Of a stretch of DNA of 64,000 nucleotides, positions 1-10,863 are shown piece by piece. Each line of letters starts with the position of its first letter. The first letter of the stretch is position 1. This stretch comes from Episyrphus balteatus (lineage: Eukaryota; Arthropoda; Insecta; Diptera; Syrphidae), in the NCBI RefSeq assembly GCF_945859705.1, contig NC_079134.1, forward strand, positions 83,584,951 through 83,648,950, given 5' to 3'. The position numbers were made by a program, and so were the translations under genes. A model generated the notes under the pieces. That model made no database searches and was not told where the DNA came from. It saw only the letters and a list, made by a program, of their open reading frames with translations.

Positions 1-432
1 TATGCATGTATTTGTTTATTTATTTATTATTTATTTGATTATTTATTTGTTTATATATTTTATTTGTTAATTTATTCATTCATATTTGTTTTGTTAATTT
101 AGTTACTTCATGTTAGTTTATTAATAAAAACAAAAATTGTTGATAAATTCATTGTTAAACATCAAATCAAAATTCTTATTGTTTGTATACACATTTAAAA
201 AAAACTATTCAAATGTTGTATTTTCTTTTGCTATAACATATAACACCATATAAACATGGGCGTAGCTAGAGATTTTGTCTAGGGTGGGCCAGATATTATC
301 GTCCACATGAAGCCATAACCGCATTAGTGCGCAATTTTTTTTACTTTACTTCTTCATTGGCAAATAATTCGCCAATCTCTGTTTTTTTTTTTAATAACTT
401 GAAATTTGCCAAAACTTTATTTATAATAAAAA

Positions 433-575
433 CCCTGTTCCATTCGAGGTGCTAGTTTACTCGTGAGTAGAAATCTAGTACAACAACTACACTTTCATAT
501 GTCCTCGAGTAGATGATCATGTGTTAATTGTAGTACTAGATCTCATGAGTAAATACCACCTCCAATGGAACGGGG
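433..575. repeat. Short inverted-repeat element (MITE-like)
   Basis: The sequence begins CCCTGTTCCATTCGAGGTG and ends with the inverted CCCCGTTCCATTGGAGGTG, giving about 143 bp with imperfect terminal inverted repeats. I could not find a clear target-site duplication. It lies inside the larger 255-3625 element, so it either inserted into it or is an internal part of it. Confidence 0.5.
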
Positions 576-1879
576 CTAATATATTCGATCGATAAATGTG
601 TTATTCAAAATAATAGAATGATTCAATCTCAATCCAAAATAGAATTTAAAAAAATAAAATGTTTAGTCTGAGTAAGAAACAAACAAAATAAATAGGTCGT
701 ATTAAAACAACGACTAAAATTATGGCTTTTAATGCTCTCTAAATTACAATTTCTCAAATTGAGATATAAGGGCGAATATTTTAACTAAATTCAAATAACA
801 AAATGTATTTCATTCCATTATCTTTATAAATGTGAAAGCATTCCACCATGATACGGAAGACCCCCCTTAAGTAGCTCTTGAAACTTAAGCCGCATGTGTA
901 CGTCCAAACTAATGTCATATTCTTTTTAATTGACGAGATTCAGAATCAGATTTGTGAATCTGACAGCTGAGAGAGGGGTTGAAGAGGGGAAAAGTGAAAA
1001 AATCTCATATTTCATGAGACTTTGCGACTTGAGATTGAGACCCAAAAAAATGAATCCGAGATTCAAAAATCTGAATCTCGATTTTTATCAAGATTCACAA
1101 ATTTGTCTGAACATTTCTTGTTGTTTTATTTGAAAATATTTTTTTTATATGAACAGATGTCGTGCACAATTACAAAACTAGACATAAAATATAAAATTTT
1201 CAAAAAAAAATTGTTATTCGCGGGTAATTATGTGACTTATAAGGCCGTGTGTGCATTGGGTTAAATTATTTAGCCGAAAATAAATTTTAGACCTTTTAAT
1301 GTCTAGTGAATAAAAAATTATCTTTGGCTTAATTCAGCTGAGTGAATTTGGATAAATTATTAACGTAGATAAATATTTGTTTTCGGCAAATCAAAAGAAT
1401 TAATGATGTTAAAAAAAAAATTTATAAATATTAACAATTAACAAACTTCCAACACGCGTTGTCCTGTGAGTTTTATTTTTGTGTTGTCACTTACAATTTT
1501 TTCATCATCAATAAAATCAAGAATGTAATGTAGGTACATTGAAAAATATAAATGTTCCCTAATACACACTCATAATGTTGTACTGCTTTCTCAATTTCCT
1601 TTCTTTATTTTCGGTTCTTGATTAGTTATTGAAAAAAAATACAAAATAAAATCTGCAAAAAATGTACCTCTAAGTTAAAAATTTAACCGGCTCCCAGAAT
1701 AAATTTTTGACAATTGAAATTATCTTTTCACCTCAAATGTTTCAAAAATGTATTATCGACTAAAAATTTAACCCGACTTGTGCGAAAACTTTAAATTAAA
1801 TAAGCTGAATCCGACCTTTAAGTCTGCTCATACATATAATTTACAAATCGCTGGCTGAGACCAATATACATAAACATAA

Positions 1880-3540
1880 TGTACATTAGGCTGATTCAAA
1901 AAAATTTTGTTTTTGTTCAAAGCATTACCGAAAATATTGTTGGAAATGACGAAAAAAAAATGCTGTAAGGGCCAGTTTGTTGAAAGTGGGTTAAATCGAT
2001 TTGATTATTATGGAATCTCCTTAATTGAGGATTAAGAATCCGTGATAATCAAACAACGTTTGTTCACATTTTTTTTCACCTTGATTAACAAATCATGGGT
2101 TTTCTACAAATCGTTCCATTTTCCAGTCTATCTGTCAGTTTGGTTTTCAAAACTTGATCAAGGATTAAGTTATTTTTTGTATTATGTTGACGTTTATGAT
2201 ATTTTGTTTGTGAATATTTATTTGAAAATAGCGTTTACAGAAAGGAAGGTAAGTAAATTGTTATTTAAACCATTAATAGTATTTTTTATATTTTTTATTT
2301 ATGTTCATGCGTCTACACATAACTCTTCTGTTTTCAGAAATATTTCAAAACGGCCAAAATCAGAAAGAATATTATGGCATTTCTCCAAGGACGAAGAAAA
2401 TAAACAATGTCGATTGGTCTTGCAGAAAAAATACATTTGGAGAAAGGATGTAGCTTGGGAGGCATTTTAAAACTCAGCTGAAGTCCTACAATTTGAATCA
2501 TTAATATTGTATTATTTTATATGGCACCCAAAGAATTGAAAAGATTAAATTCTATTCCCCAACTTTTAATTAAACAATGATTGGTCAATAAATTATCTTT
2601 AAACCCAAGGAATTGTTTTTTTTTTTTGGGGGGAACTTTGTGCTAGTGTCAGTTTTCGTTCCTTGTTGTTTGAAAACAACAACAACGCAAAATTTTGTAT
2701 TGTATAAGCAATGAAAAAAAATAAATGCCTGTGGGTAAATCAAGTATGAACAAACTGAATTTCTGAAAATCCTTGATTAAATGGTGCTAATCGAGCAAAA
2801 TTGGCTGATTAACAAAATCTCAAATCAACTGCTCAAATCATATATTCCTTGATTACAATTTTAGTGAACAAACGGAATCTACGATTATCAACTGGAATAA
2901 TCCCTGATTAAAGATAATCGATTGTGAACAAACCGGCCCTAAAAGTTTCAGCCCTTAATGTTAACATTTAGTACCGCCGCATCGCAAATTTCTATTTCCC
3001 ATACGATTTGTATGGGAAAGATTGTGTATTTGTAATTAGAATTTTTTTCTTTTTAATCGTTCATCAAAAACTCTAGATTTAACCATTTTCTTGTATAAAA
3101 TTGAACGCTCTACAAAATTGCATTTATAAAATTTAAAAAAAAGAAGGGGTTTGAGAGTTATATAAAAGGATCCGTGAAACCAAAACACAACAAAGAATAC
3201 AAATATTCGAAAATTTTGCCAATTTTTTTTGAAAAACCTAATAATTCCATACGAATTAATAGATAATCTAAAAATTTCGTCAAAAAATCGGAAAAAAATG
3301 AGAAAAAATTACTTTTTATATTTTAAAGTTGAATAACTTCGAAACGCGGGGGTAAATCAAAAAATTAATTTTATACAAGAAAATGATTTTGTCAAGCCTT
3401 TTGGATGAACCATTAAAAAGATAAAAAAATCTAAACACAAACTTTTACAGTATTTTTTTTTCGTCATTTCCAACAATATTTTCAGTAATGCTTTGAACAA
3501 AAAAAAAAATTTTTTTTGAATCAGTCTAATGTACATACTA
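1880..3540. repeat. Diverged inverted arms inside the 255-3625 element
   Basis: The stretch 1880-1968 (around CAAAGCATTACCGAAAATAT) recurs inverted at about 3446-3540. A second pair is near 3045-3100 and 3365-3425 (CATTTTCTTGTATAAAATT). With the PIF-like MITE removed, the two pairs form one hairpin with arms of roughly 200 bp. This foldback structure belongs to the host element, not to the MITE. Confidence 0.6.
1969..2939. mobile_element. PIF/Harbinger-like MITE, 971 bp
   Basis: Termini GGGCCAGTTTGTT and inverted GGGCCGGTTTGTT are flanked on both sides by TAA (1966-1968 and 2940-2942). A 3-bp TWA duplication and a GGGCC start are typical of PIF/Harbinger elements. The GATTAATC/GATTATC-rich subterminal parts also mirror each other. 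It interrupts the inverted arm of the surrounding 255-3625 element, so it inserted later. A 142-codon open stretch at 2042-2470 has no recognisable domain and low-complexity composition, and I do not consider it a gene. Confidence 0.7.
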
Positions 3541-3633
3541 TTACAACAGTTGATTTGTCTAGGGTGGGCCATGGATTTTCTAGGGTGGTCCTGGCCCACT
3601 TGGGACCCCCCTTCCTACGCGCATGCATATAAA

Positions 3634-5737
3634 ATTAATAGATGTGCCCTTAATTACGAAAGTGGACTAAGTCACTCCTAAAAATGCCATCAAATCTAGC
3701 CTAAAAATAATTATTATTTAAGGGGTAAAGTTTATTTGAAAGCGAAACAGCAGTACATAAATTTCTTTATTGCTCCTTTAGTGATTTCATAAAAAAAATA
3801 AAATTAAATCGTTATAAGAAAGTAAGCATGTAGGTAAGTTTTTCTTGCCAAATGTCAAAAACCTTTACTTCGTAATACAGAAAATATAGAGCTTCTTCTT
3901 CTTCTCCATTATCGACAATAGTCATGATCTCGGGTGGGGTCACAATTCTTCCACTCTACTGCTTCACTCTACGGCTCCGCAAAATTATCTTCTACGAAAT
4001 TATTCTTTACGAAATTTTAATAAAATTAAGAGAAGTCTTCATATTGAAAATTCCTTATTAAAAAGTCGGTATATCTGCTTTTGGAAGTCTGATTGAATTA
4101 TGTCTTCTTTTGGAAGTAAAACTATTAAAAAAATCTTCTTTTGCAGGTAAAATCACGATTTTTTTTTAATTTTTTGTAAATAAACCTTTATCAATATCAG
4201 TATTTTAGTTTATAACAAGAAACAAAAATACATCTTTATAAATGAAATTGAATTAAAATGCGTTTCTGGATCGCACGTGCTTGCTCTTGTAGTGTCTATT
4301 TTGGTTATTTGAATAGCTATATATTTCATTTTTTTAAATGATTAGAAATAACATTCTGCAAATTTTGAAAAAATTGGTACGAAATAAGCTAAAAAATAAG
4401 TCAATTTTTGCAAAAAACCAAAACGCCATTTCCATTAGCTATCCAAATTTTTGAGAAAAACTAAAAACACAGATTCTTAATATTATTTACTATGGATATG
4501 GATAGAAAAGAAAAAAAAATCATGGGCATAACGGTCTTGAGTTGGAATCGTTATTTTTCTGTATCTTTGATTTTTTTCTTGTATTCTTGTTGTGTTTTTG
4601 CATTGCAAAATCCCGTTTTAACTGTTTCATTTTTAAGGCGGGATTTTTGGAAGAAAAATAGAGCTGTGTGTGTGCAGATGGATTGTGGAGGTATTTAAAA
4701 AAACAACCTGAACAATAAATGCATTTTTTTCTCTAATATTTTTTTCATAAGGTAGGTTGGGATGAGGAATAAAAATATGAGCATCAAGTGATCTGTGGTG
4801 TTGCAATATTGTTTGTCAAATAAAAAAATGGAAAGGCGACGTTTTGAAGTAAAAGAGCACCAAAGAAAATAGAACTCAGATACGATTACCACTCAAGAAC
4901 GTTGTGCACATATTTTTTTTCTTTCTGTCCATAGAAATAGACCTTGTGGCTCGAGTATCGAGTCTTCCTGGCGCACGTTTTTTGTTTCTTTCTATCAGAA
5001 GAAAATACGGTTGATGCTGGTCAGTCTGGCTCAACGAGAACGGTTCATGAAAAAAAAAACAACAAAAAAACTTACTCAGTAGTTCAGTACCTAACCTACT
5101 CACAAAAGATCTATTAGAAGAGAAAAAAAGAATAAGGAATATGTACCTACTTGTACATATTTGGGTTGGTTTTTTGTTTTTGTTTGTTTTTTTTTTTGCA
5201 ATTTAGTTTTGTTTTTGTTTCCTTGGATAGCGGGATTGAGTAATTGTGTGTAGGTATGCAAAAGGATTGTGAATGCATTTTAAGAAAGTAGTAGGTACCG
5301 ATCAATGAATGAAATTTTGTTCTTTAATATTTTTTCATAGGATAAGTTAGGGTTAAAAATAAACAAATGAGATCTGGTTTTGGGATATTTTTTGTAAATC
5401 AAGGAAAAAAGAATGCATGCACAGTTTTATTTGTTTGCGCATTGATTTGTTTTGTGTTTATTTTTTTTTGTCTTGTTAACTGGGATATCAAATCATGAGT
5501 ATCTAAGTAGGTAGGTGAAACAAGTAGGTTGTAGGTACCTACCTACATATTGTAACATATCTGCTACACTTTGTTTTTAATTTTGATCAAGTTAAGTTAG
5601 TAGGAAGGTACATCGTACATACCTATGTCGATCAAATAGTAACTGTGTACAAACGTCACTTAACGTAGGTAGAACACAGGTATACTTACACAAATAAACT
5701 AATTTAAACCGTAGTCAGTCAGATATGTTTGTAATTA
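3634..5737. other. Non-coding AT-rich stretch, nothing recognised
   Basis: About 2.1 kb with no coding signal I can support. Open stretches here are short, rich in F, K and S, and have no domain. It contains T-rich tracts and, near 5500-5610, clusters of GTAGGTAC/ACCTACCTAC microsatellite. Similar GTAGGTA clusters recur at 6900-7060, so they are a feature of this genome and not specific to one element. Confidence 0.5.
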
Positions 5738-6668
5738 CAGTACCTTGCCATATTATTAGGCCCAAGGGCAAAAAATACATTTTTTTGTTTCATACTGCTC
5801 AATTTTTCAAGTTTTTGTCGAAGTATTTCAATTTTGTTTTTGTCTCATTTACTTATACTTATCATGTAGATAAGGATTAACTGAAATAAGGTACAAAAAT
5901 TCATTAATTTTAATAAAAAATAACATACGAAAGGGGATAAGGTCTAAAAGACGTTTTCTTTGGAATTCATGCCCGGAAAATAACCAGACCGGTCTAATAC
6001 TTAATTTTTTTCATCGAGGAATAACGTGACATTCTCATCTTTCAGACAAGAACGCCATGTTGCATAAATATGGAATCTCTGATCGTCTGGGTAGCATATT
6101 ACGTTCTTAAATTTGTGGTAGTATTTTCTTTCCTAGAAGAACAGACGAGCTATTCACAGTACGTTATTGCGACAGTCAAAAATCTCCTAATCTTTATGGG
6201 CTATTCTTCTATCTCAGGGAAAAGATTAGGTTCCATTGATATTGAGGAAAACACAATAATGCAGGGCCAATACAAAAAGGAGCTTACGAATGTTTTGATT
6301 CTACAAATTCGGAATAAGCTCGCGGCTCGAAGCTTCAATATTTATGCAGGATAGGGTTCTTACCAGCAAGGTAAGAATGTCACGTTATTCCTCGATGAAA
6401 AACAATTGAGTATTAGACCGGTCTGGTAATTTTCCGGGCATGAATTCCAAAGAAAACGTCTTTTAGACCTTATCCCCTTTCGTATGTTATTTTTTATCAA
6501 AATTAATGAATTTTTGTACCTTTTTTGAGTTAACCATATCTGCATAATAAGAATAAATAAATGAGACAAAAAAAATTTGAGATACTTCGACAAAAACTTT
6601 TAAATATTGAGCATGAACCAAAAAAAAGTATTTTTTTCTCTTGGGCCTAATAATATGGCAAGGTACTG
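5738..6668. mobile_element. Tc1/mariner-type element with long inverted repeats
   Basis: Both ends read CAGTACCTTGCCATATTATT inward and are flanked by TA (5736-5737, 6669-6670), the Tc1/mariner signature. The inverted repeats are long, about 300 bp each: 5738-6040 pairs with 6370-6668, with a few mismatches and small indels. Between them lies about 330 bp with a decayed piece of Tc1 transposase. It looks like an internally deleted derivative of an autonomous Tc1 element. Confidence 0.8.
6070..6354 (+). pseudogene. Tc1-like transposase core relic
   Basis: The central open stretch encodes 94 residues. The segment around YSSISGKRLGSIDIEENTIM followed by QGQYKKELTNVLI resembles the part of Tc1 transposases where a W-G-x-F-S-x-x-G motif is followed by an I-x-G-T-M / Y-x-x-x-L segment, and it ends in ARSFNIYAG. 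No DNA-binding domain and no complete DDE triad are present, so it cannot be functional. The match is by eye and weak in the N-terminal third. Its position between the two inverted repeats is exactly where the gene of a Tc1 element should be. Confidence 0.5.
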
Positions 6669-6670
6669 TA

Positions 6671-8502
6671 TATTATGTATGTAGCAAATACTACATATCT
6701 CATTGTTGTAGGTACATTATAATAGGCAGGTTTATGAAATTAAACTAGTTTTATCAACTTTAGATTTTGATCAACTACCTACGATTTTTATTCACAAAAC
6801 AGAACATAAAAATTTATTTTACAAAAGAAATTATAAATTGTATATACAAAATAACAACACAGGGATTTTTCGGGTTCCGTAGCCAGAATCATATAGAGAC
6901 AAATAATATTTGAAAATAAGTAGGTAGGTAAGTATGTACTTACGAATTTTCAAAAACATAAAAATGTTTAAATTGAAATACCTACCTAGCTGCATTAAAA
7001 ATAGGTACCTAATATGTATAAATATGCTAACAAATTTAAGGAGTATCTAGGTACCTATATTAATTTTGTTTAGCCTTTCAGTATTTTAACTTGGAAAAAA
7101 AATCGATATATTAAAACATATTTAAAAAAAAATCGTGCTAGTTAGATTATCTATAAATCAAGAACAGCGGAAACGGAGAACATTCAAATGCCTGGTTTGT
7201 CTTTGATCCATATTGCAGAACCCAAATGTTTATATACGTAACTATACACCCACCGAAATAACTATAAAGGCCATCGATTTTTTTCGTTTTTAAACCATAT
7301 AAAGGATATTTAATTTTTACTCCTTGCACGAATAAGATGGCAAGTGTATAGGTACTGGATTGTTTGCCAATTATTTTTTTAATTTCTGGTGCGAAATAAT
7401 TATAAAGGAACAGCTGATTTTCACATTAAAACTGTGGTTTAGCTGGATCAAATGTAACCAAAAGTAAGCAAAGCAGTTGGAAAATGAATCAAACCCATTA
7501 TTCTGGTCTAAGGGGAATATTTTTAAGAAAGTTGGCCACTTAGGTTTCCATAGATTTATTTTATACCACAGGTGTTTAAAATTTTTCATAAAATACTTTT
7601 TTTACATTTTGCATCAAAAAACAGATTTCAAAATTTTTTTTTACAAAAATGTGCAATAGCTATGCAGTTTTTAAAGCCTTTATGTACTCATACAATTATT
7701 GTAGAAAATGATAAAAAAAAAGAAATAAATAAAATTCATTCATTCGTGGTTGTAGTGAACGAAAACATAAGATGATAAAATTTAAAATACACTGAACGAA
7801 AAAAAGCCAATATTTTATGAACTGGTTGCGATAGAACTTTTTTCTATCTGTTTTTAGAACAGTCATAAGTGTAGCTATCAGCCGTTTTAGGGTTGTCCAT
7901 TCTCTATTGCACACCCTGTATATATTCAGACATATTCTAAACAAAAATTTCCAGGGAAATGGTTTCGGGAGAAGGGCCCCAATCGGAAAAATGGTGAAAA
8001 TTTCCATTTTTTTTGCTTTCCCATATTCTTAACCATTGAAGAACGAAATTCAAGCTAAAAAAATAATGACATTTCAGGAACTTTTGAGTTAGGAGTTTTT
8101 TTCAGAATAGGCCTGATTATGAGGATTACAACTCAACTTCAACTTTTTGAATCTTTATACCTAAGAAACGGTGGGTCTAAGGAAAAAAAAGTCATGACAC
8201 TTTTTATATATAATAATCTGGTCTACAATTCTTGCATTGAAAATTTTTTGATAAGACTTACCGTTTTGCTGATAATCGTGAAAAACCAGTTTTTGTGACC
8301 TTTGACCCCCCGTAAATTTTTTGCAGGCCTCGGATCGATGAGGACTTTTTAGATTTAATTTATGAAGGTGTTTCCAACAATCCTACCAATTTTCAGCTTG
8401 CCTCGGATGTCTAAATTGACAGGACTAATATACCTATTTGAAATATTTCACAGCAGCTGATTGCTTAGAAAGTCAAAGACGAATTGAAATCACTTCTTTC
8501 TA
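6671..8502. other. Non-coding stretch, nothing firmly recognised
   Basis: No gene is supported in this 1.8 kb. Open stretches of 60-103 codons on both strands have no recognisable domain. A single CACACCCTGTATAT near 7908 resembles the terminus of TA-flanked MITEs such as the one at 28462, but I found no matching opposite end. Confidence 0.4.
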
Positions 8503-8754
8503 CCCACATGCACTCCTTTTTTTATTTTCGCGGTCATGGTCATAAGAGATCCTTTCTTATTGTTCTCTTTTTAAATTAAAAAAAAAAAAAGCTTTTTTGT
8601 CGGCTGAAAAATTCTCTTCTCCTTTTTGATTCCAATTTAAAAAGCTCTTGTCGGCTGAAACGTGTCGACTGGAAAAAAATTTGATGAAATTTTTTTCTAT
8701 GGGATGCGATATCTGTATATTATTGTCTGTGCTTCTATCTACCCACATGCACTC
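8503..8754. repeat. Tandem repeat unit 1 and start of unit 2 (about 234-bp period)
   Basis: CTACCCACATGCACTC occurs at about 8503 and again at about 8737, giving a period near 234 bp. The second unit is interrupted after 8754 by the BEL element and resumes at 15992-16147. The unit contains CTTGTCGGCTGAAA and is otherwise AT-rich. It is a short tandem array that served as the BEL target. Confidence 0.75.
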
Positions 8755-9028
8755 TGTTGCCGCCCGCAGTAGCAAATGGAATTGGGTTTTTATAGACGAC
8801 TACAAGTTCTTTGGATACAATAGAAATATATTTACTTGTTGTTTTTTAAGTTAATTAATTTTTAGTTTTTGTTTTCTAATTTTTGTCATAAATTTTATTA
8901 TTGAAAAATATCCCTTGAATTAAAAACATTCAATTTTTTAACGATATATATATTTAAAATTTTGGATTTGTTTTTTCTTGCGTTGGAACTCAAGGTAAAG
9001 AAGCGGTTAAACATGAGCTATCGAAACA
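8755..9028 (+). repeat. BEL element 5' LTR
   Basis: 274 bp, starting TGTTGCCGCCCGCAG and ending ATCGAAACA. It matches the right LTR except for an extra AT in the ATATAT run and two substitutions (GGATAC/GGATAG and AAACATG/AAATATG). TG...CA termini are intact. Confidence 0.85.
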
Positions 9029-9046
9029 TGGTCCTTCGAGCCGGAT
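9029..9046 (+). promoter_or_regulatory. Primer-binding site, tRNA-Tyr-like
   Basis: TGGTCCTTCGAGCCGGAT lies directly after the 5' LTR. It is complementary to the 3' end of an insect tRNA-Tyr as I recall it, with one mismatch. Position and TGG start are those of a reverse-transcription primer site. Confidence 0.7.
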
Positions 9047-9146
9047 GTTATGAACGAATTCTCAATGTTGTGGATATTTTAAAAAGGGAATTATGTATTT
9101 ATTTATTTATTATTCTTATTTTTTTACTATCAAGAACAAGAACAAA

Positions 9147-9228
9147 ATGAATCAAGATGAGGGTGAGTTCAGAAACAAAATATATTTGGAGAGAAATGAA
9201 AATTGCAGCCACAGCGGCGGTGGCGCAG
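9147..9228 (+). CDS. Putative first exon of the BEL gag
   Basis: An ATG at 9147 (MNQDEGEFRN...) opens 27 codons ending in a Ser/Gly-rich stretch. At 9229 a GT begins within a CAG|GTATGG donor-like context. The acceptor TTTTATTTTAAAG| lies at 9843, and joining the two keeps the gag frame open (phase 1). The intervening 615 bp contain stop codons in the gag frame and repeated GCGCTGAC and GTGAAAGTGCGTT motifs. Splicing is inferred only from frame and consensus. The alternative is that gag simply starts at an ATG after 9843, for example at 9909 (MEEEVV). Confidence 0.4.
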
Positions 9229-9843
9229 GTATGGAAAATAAAATAATTTTTAATGTTTGGAGTTTGAAAGTTCCAATTCGTGTTTTTGTTGCGCTGACAA
9301 AACTTGAATTTGGAATTTTAAGTCTGAAAATCGAAAAAATAAAGAGCTTTATGGATTATGGATTCGATCGTTTTGTGTTGCGCTGACACTATTCGATTTA
9401 AGATACCTAAAAATATTTTGGTGAAAGTGCGTTTGCTAAAAGTTTTTGGTATGCTGTTGTGCATAAAGAATTTTGTGGATTAAAGATTGTTTCGTGTCGC
9501 GCTGACACCATTCAATTTCAGGCAGAAGTGTTTAGTGAAAGTGCGTTAACTAAATATTTTTGTATGCTGTAGTGCTAATAGTTCCCTATTTTTAAGTGAA
9601 AGTGCGTTCATACTGAAAATATTGGGAACTATTTATGCCTTTAAATACGTCATTGTTGCGCCTTCAATTAACAATTTTTTTTGTTTCTAGAGAATCTATA
9701 CTACTTAATTTCATTATATTGTTCTCAAATTGTAGTCAAAAGAGAAGAATGCAATATTGCAATCCAATATTGCAATGCAATATTGCAATGCAATGCAGTT
9801 AGTTTTTGGAAGTTTTCGTTTATTATTATCTTTTATTTTAAAG

Positions 9844-10593
9844 GTTCGTCCGGAGCGTTTGTCCGAATAACACGAGAACATCAAGCAGAAATAGATGCTT
9901 CTCATACAATGGAGGAAGAGGTAGTTAATTTTAATTGTCAGTCATTACCACAACAGGTTAAAAACTTGGTACCACAATCAATGAGACTATACCGTGATAC
10001 CTTGCGACGACGTGCTGTAAATAGACACACCAATGAGGAAATCGCTCAATGGTCGGCTGATGAAGCAACGATTCGTCTCAATCGCATTGAAGAGGTTTGG
10101 TCTAAATTTGAAACAGATTGGCCATTGCTAGGTCAACAACAGAAACTTACTGAAGAACAATTGGCTGGTTGCAGTGGCTTTTTAGCAGATGCTGAAGAAG
10201 AGTATTTATCCTATAAATTCAAGATACGCAGACAAATTTCATCGATCGAATCGGTCACAACTCTAGCCAGACCTTTTGAAGTTTCTCCTATTCACATTCA
10301 GATTTCAGATCCGCCACGCATACCTAAATTTTCGGGTTTAGAAAGCGACTGGGCTAATTTTCGAGCAATATTCGAAGCAGAGGTGAACTGTAAGCCTAAA
10401 TTTTCCAATTCCCAAAAACTGCGATATCTCTTGGGAGCACTAAAAGGTCGAGCTGAGGCAATATACAAAAACTGGCCAATCGGTGACGGCAGTACTTATG
10501 ATCACTTATGGAAGGAACTATGCACACAATATGGCAACGAATATAACACGATTCTTGCCCATATGAGAGCGTTGTCAGCACTGAAGCCGTTAC
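9844..10593 (+). pseudogene. BEL/Pao gag, N-terminal part (disrupted)
   Basis: This gag-like coding region includes the segment PPRIPKFSGLESDWANFRAI, which is characteristic of the BEL/Pao gag domain (DUF1759-like: P-K-F-x-G...W..F...F). It continues with a Y-L-L-G-A-L-x-G-x-A motif and W-x-x-L-x-x-x-Y-G. The frame is open until copia inserted after codon ...ALKP. The same frame resumes at 15305 directly after the duplicated GTTAC, so the gene was intact up to here when copia landed. The product would form the particle shell. No protease or polymerase follows. Confidence 0.8.
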
Positions 10594-10829
10594 TGTGAAA
10601 TATTATGCAGGTTCCCAAAAGAAGAATGTTCTTAGTAAAATGAATATTTATAATATACAAACAGGAACAATGTTTATTAAGCAAAAGTATTTGATTGAAT
10701 GAAAAATATTAATTACAAAATTAATAAAACATAATTATCAGAAACACTATACATAAATTTAGTACAGTAAATATATCAAAGTAAATAATTATTGTAAACG
10801 TATATATTGTTAAAGACCAATATTTAACA
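10594..10829 (-). repeat. Copia 3' LTR
   Basis: 236 bp, reading TGTGAAATATTATGCAGG... on the plus strand and ending ...CAATATTTAACA. It is identical to the other LTR. On the coding strand it reads TGTTAAATATTGG...TTTCACA. Confidence 0.92.
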
Positions 10830-10840
10830 CGCCCTCTCAA
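10830..10840 (-). promoter_or_regulatory. Copia polypurine tract
   Basis: On the minus strand TTGAGAGGGCG directly precedes the 3' LTR. A purine-rich run here is the expected plus-strand primer of reverse transcription. Confidence 0.75.
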
Positions 10841-10863
10841 TACAAACGTTAACAATAATGAAA

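Larger units (their letters stand above)
255..3625. mobile_element. Non-autonomous DNA transposon with 8-bp TSD
   Basis: The ends are CATGGGCGTAG on the left and the inverted CATGCGCGTAG on the right (one mismatch). They are flanked by the identical 8-mer CATATAAA at 247-254 and 3626-3633. An 8-bp TSD fits hAT-like cut-and-paste transposons, but the termini do not start CAG, so the superfamily is left open. The interior is non-coding and holds smaller repeats, a nested PIF-like MITE and diverged inverted arms near 1880-1965 and 3446-3540. No transposase is visible, so it depended on enzymes encoded elsewhere. TTTGTCTAGGGTGGGCCA occurs near both ends in direct orientation, which suggests one end was rearranged. 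Confidence 0.75.

Noticed and set aside
2042..2470. 142-codon open frame
   Set aside because: It lies wholly inside a PIF/Harbinger-like MITE, has no domain and is rich in F, K and S from AT-rich DNA.
7147..8007. Several 60-103-codon open frames on both strands
   Set aside because: No recognisable domain, overlapping each other, and high T/A composition. Not supported as genes.
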